A stretch of DNA of 10,425 bases from Betaproteobacteria bacterium. GTDB taxonomy: Bacteria; Pseudomonadota; Gammaproteobacteria; Burkholderiales; Casimicrobiaceae. The translations under genes were made by a program, and so were the position numbers. Below the pieces are notes generated by a model, which made no database searches, was not told the origin of the DNA, and was given only the letters and a program-made list of their open reading frames with translations. Positions 8,373 through 10,425 of the stretch are shown here, in pieces (the stretch's first letter is position 1; every line of letters begins with the position of its first letter). The stretch lies in contig VBCZ01000323.1 in NCBI GenBank assembly GCA_005889025.1, positions 6,456 through 16,880 on the forward strand. Reading direction: 5' to 3'.

Positions 8373-8400
8373 TTGACGGATCGCTTTCCTTGACTATAGT
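8373..8400 (+). promoter_or_regulatory. Sigma70-type promoter, plus strand
   Basis: TTGACG (8373-8378) and TATAGT (8395-8400) are separated by 16 bases. Both boxes are close to the sigma70 consensus and stand out in a G+C-rich setting. It points toward the metallopeptidase gene, 290 bases downstream, with no better candidate seen between. Confidence 0.5.
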
Positions 8401-8675
8401 TGCGGCAGGTTTCTCGTCTAGTTTATCTGGTGGCACCACTCACGCCATCCTGGAATCAAGCATGCGGTACCGGGCTGCCGAATTTTCCCTTGCGAGCCCG
8501 CAAGACCGCAAGCTCGGGCCGGACAAGTCGACTCGAGCCCGGACTGTGACGCGCGGCGAATTTGTCGAATTTTCACTTGAGACGGCATCGCGAATCGGGT
8601 GAAATACGTACGCGTCGCGATCGCCCGATTGAGAACCAACGTGCAGCGATCGAGTTTCCTAGGTAGAACGTCGAA

Positions 8676-8681
8676 AAGGAG
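8676..8681 (+). promoter_or_regulatory. Ribosome binding site of the metallopeptidase gene
   Basis: AAGGAG ends eight bases before the ATG at 8690. It is the strongest Shine-Dalgarno sequence in the window and fixes this start. Confidence 0.8.
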
Positions 8682-8689
8682 AGGATCCA

Positions 8690-9400
8690 ATGAGCGACCC
8701 GATTGTGTGTACGCCGAAATCGTTGCCCCGCGACAAGTGGGTGGACGCCGCCCGCAAGGCGCTGGAGATCAACCCGGCGAACCAACCGCCGACAGCCGTG
8801 ATTGCCCGAGGACTGGGTGGCCCCGGTTCACAGCTCGAGCGCATCGCCGTCATGGTCGCGAAGCGCTGGCATACCGCCGGCGTGCACTTGACCGTCGGAT
8901 TTCTCGACAACCCGCCCGCCGATCTTCGCGCCCGCATCATCGCTCACATGAATGCGTGGGCAAAGACAGCCAACGTCCAGTTCACGGAAACCAAGACCGA
9001 TCCCCAGGTGCGCATCGCTCGCGCGTCGTCTCCGCCGGAGGTCGCGGGCTACTGGTCTTATTTGGGAACCGACATACTCAGCATTCCGAAGAACGAGCCG
9101 ACGATGAACCTCGAAGCGTTCACGATGCACACGCCGGAATCCGAGTTCCACCGCGTGGTCCGCCACGAAACCGGCCATACGCTGGGTTTCCCGCACGAAC
9201 ACATGCGGCGCGAATTGGTGCAGAAGATCGACCCGGACAAGGCGATCGCCTTCTTCGGCACGACCCAGGGATGGACTCCCGAGGAAGTGCGGCAGCAGGT
9301 TCTTACGCCATTGGAAGAGTCATCTCTGCTCGGAACGACCCACGCCGACGCCCATTCCATCAATCCATTTATCCCAAGAGCGTGCATTAGCAGCTGTTGA
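8690..9400 (+). CDS. Astacin-like zinc metallopeptidase, C-terminally truncated
   Basis: The 236-residue frame starts at ATG 8690 behind a strong AAGGAG. The extended zinc site HETGHTLGFPHE (residues 159-170) matches HExxHxxGxxHE of the astacin/metzincin group: His159, His163 and His169 bind zinc and Glu160 is the general base. No signal peptide is visible, so it may be cytoplasmic or leave by another route. The body (LTVGFLDNPPADLRARI, NAWAKTANVQF, GYWSYLGTDILSI) resembles a family of bacterial metallopeptidases of unknown substrate. As I recall that family, EESSLLGTTHAD is followed by a Met-turn of the form SIMCY and about 40 more residues. Here the text reads HSI and then NPFIPRACISSC and stop, so homology appears to end at 9362. 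Metzincins need the Met-turn for a stable zinc site, so this copy is probably inactive or altered. A palindromic repeat starts 10 bases after the stop. The gene is divergent from the cytochrome operon and convergent with the TPR gene. Confidence 0.78.
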   Translation: MSDPIVCTPKSLPRDKWVDAARKALEINPANQPPTAVIARGLGGPGSQLERIAVMVAKRWHTAGVHLTVGFLDNPPADLRARIIAHMNAWAKTANVQFTETKTDPQVRIARASSPPEVAGYWSYLGTDILSIPKNEPTMNLEAFTMHTPESEFHRVVRHETGHTLGFPHEHMRRELVQKIDPDKAIAFFGTTQGWTPEEVRQQVLTPLEESSLLGTTHADAHSINPFIPRACISSC

Positions 9401-9410
9401 GAAAAGGGCT

Positions 9411-9516
9411 ATGCCATTCCGAGAAGCAACGACGATGAGGAATCTGTTTTCGCAATACATTGATCGTTCGCAACAGCAGATCCCTTCTCCCGCCTGCGCG
9501 GGAGTCGGAATGACAT
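9411..9516. repeat. Imperfect palindromic REP/MITE-like element
   Basis: Ends are inverted repeats: ATGCCATTCCG (9411-9421) against the complement of CGGAATGACAT (9506-9516), 10 of 11 matching. Inner arms AGGAATCTG (9438-9446) and CAGATCCCT (9477-9485) pair at 8 of 9, and CTCCCGC/GCGGGAG (9487-9504) forms a perfect 7-bp hairpin. The ends resemble dispersed repeats of the CATTCCGA...GGAATCTG type seen in many bacterial genomes. There is no coding content. It lies between convergent genes, a usual place for such elements, and could affect transcript ends, though no T-run supports an intrinsic terminator. Confidence 0.7.
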
Positions 9517-9592
9517 GACTAGAAGCTAGCCTGGGCGGGTCCGTTGGCGCGGGACATCGGGCCCGACTAAGGCGATAGCGTCACGTTGACGA

Positions 9593-10425
9593 TCACCGCC
9601 CCGTCATCGCTGCGGCGGTCACGCTTTCGCGCAAGGACTTGAGCGATTCGACGAGCGCATCTTTCCGGCTCGCGTTCGCCTCAGGCTCGGCCATCGCTTG
9701 AAAAAAATGGATGTGATCGGTGACCGAGCGCAGGGCACGCACCGATCCTCCGCGGATGGCGGCATTCGAATAGACGGTCAGCATGTCGCTGAGGTCCGCT
9801 GCACCGATCTCCTGCCGGGCCATGCATTTTCCGAGCAATACGTTCCCCATCAAGGTATCGGCCCAGAAGTCCGTTCCGGGCTTCGTCTGCTCGGCGATCG
9901 ATCTTATTTTTTCGAGTCCACTCTTGATCGCGTCCAGGCGTTCCCTGGCTGTCTTCGACCGGGGTCGGCGGGCACTGGACGGCCACGCTAGGACGATCTC
10001 GGCGGCCAAACGATTGGCCAGCGAGTAGTACGCGTCGTTACTTCGGGTGGCGAAACCCAAGTCATACGCCGCCTGGTAGAAATGAGCCATTTGCTGCAGA
10101 AGTCCGCGACGCTCCCTGGAAGTTGCGGCCACCATCGCTTTTCGTTTGTACAGGCTGCCTTTGAGCGACAGGCGCTCGGACGTCTCGCCAATCACCAGCA
10201 ACGCATCCAGGATCCGGTCGGCCTCCGCGAAAAGTTTCTTCGCCTCGGTGTGCACCTCGGCCGGCGCGTCGGCTGCCCGGGTCCCCAGCAGATCCGAGAA
10301 GAGCTCGACCGCCAAGCGGCCGCTCAGGTTGACAAGGTGCTCCAGCGATTCGACCTTGGCATCGGCCGGGTGCATGCCCCGGCTCTTCTCGTAATAGTGA
10401 AGCGCCTCCTCGAACTTGCCGAGCT
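9593..10425 (-). CDS. TPR-type helical protein, C-terminal part, runs off right edge
   Basis: The stop is TGA at 9593-9595. The frame is open past ATG 10375 to the window edge, where it reads LGKFEEALHYYEKSRGM, a typical tetratricopeptide helix pair, so 10375 is not the true start. About 276 residues are visible, all helix-prone, with no membrane segment. Stretches such as ERLSLKGSLYKRKAMVA, MAHFYQAAYDLG, DAYYSLANRLAAEIVL and FWADTLMGNVLLGKCMA recall the C-terminal TPR region found in large bacterial CHAT (caspase-like) and TRAFs-binding-domain proteins linked to signalling or defence. That link is from memory of sequence style; the domain that would settle it lies outside. It is convergent with the metallopeptidase gene and unrelated in strand or spacing to the redox operon. 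Confidence 0.6.
   Translation of the reverse strand, partial: LGKFEEALHYYEKSRGMHPADAKVESLEHLVNLSGRLAVELFSDLLGTRAADAPAEVHTEAKKLFAEADRILDALLVIGETSERLSLKGSLYKRKAMVAATSRERRGLLQQMAHFYQAAYDLGFATRSNDAYYSLANRLAAEIVLAWPSSARRPRSKTARERLDAIKSGLEKIRSIAEQTKPGTDFWADTLMGNVLLGKCMARQEIGAADLSDMLTVYSNAAIRGGSVRALRSVTDHIHFFQAMAEPEANASRKDALVESLKSLRESVTAAAMTGR

Larger units (their letters stand above)
8214..8689. other. Divergent intergenic region between cytochrome and metallopeptidase genes
   Basis: No convincing gene lies here. Short frames on both strands lack good starts and resemble no known family. The region holds the plus-strand promoter at 8373-8400, a dyad at 8284-8300, a second small inverted repeat at 8320-8331 (GCGGT/ACCGC arms around GA) and a GC-rich stretch at 8490-8560. 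If the plus-strand promoter serves the metallopeptidase, its 5' leader is about 280 bases, which is long enough to hold regulatory structure. Confidence 0.6.

Noticed and set aside
8390..8602. Possible 70-residue plus-strand peptide in the intergenic region
   Set aside because: TTG start inside the promoter -10 area, no ribosome site and no family resemblance.
9487..9504. Hairpin as an intrinsic terminator
   Set aside because: The 7-bp stem is perfect, but no T-run follows on either strand; it is better explained as part of the palindromic repeat.
1..10425. CRISPR array, tRNA, rRNA or transposase
   Set aside because: Looked for on both strands; no spaced direct repeats, cloverleaf ends, rRNA-like stretches or transposase motifs were recognised.

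Overview
The window is G+C-rich and reads like a Gram-negative bacterium, probably a proteobacterium. It encodes c-type cytochromes with CxxCH haem sites, a Tat-dependent lipoprotein signal and a short palindromic REP/MITE-like repeat between convergent genes. Nothing fixes the genus. No rRNA, tRNA, CRISPR array, transposase or integrase was seen.

Positions 1-8213 hold one long minus-strand block that looks like a single redox operon, read from right to left. In order it contains: a large exported diheme c-type cytochrome with a CCP/MauG-like C-terminal segment (5700-8213); a Tat-exported lipoprotein of the GMC flavin oxidoreductase family (3571-5625); a small four-helix membrane protein (3047-3483); a catalase-fold haem protein of the y4iL/SrpA-like type (1750-2976); and a membrane-anchored DyP-type peroxidase (1743 to beyond the left edge). 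Gaps between genes are 74, 87, about 70 and 6 bases. The likely theme, which is inference, is envelope oxidation by the flavoprotein with electrons passed to the cytochrome, and the catalase-like and DyP proteins handling peroxide or peroxidised products.

The downstream end of this operon is damaged. The DyP gene has a frameshift near 1150-1182 and an in-frame amber codon at 29-31, after which the same frame still appears to encode family sequence. The membrane-protein gene has a one-base deletion near 3166-3169. The cytochrome, GMC and catalase-like frames are intact. Either the locus is decaying from its distal end or the assembly carries errors; the two frameshifts shift in the same direction.

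Positions 8214-8689 are a 476-base divergent intergenic region with a good sigma70-type promoter on the plus strand (8373-8400) and an operator-like dyad ahead of the cytochrome gene (8284-8300). On the plus strand, 8690-9400 encodes an astacin-like zinc metallopeptidase that keeps its zinc site but loses family sequence exactly where the Met-turn should be. A 106-base imperfect palindrome follows (9411-9516). The right end (9593-10425, minus strand) is the C-terminal part of a helical TPR-type protein that enters from beyond the edge.
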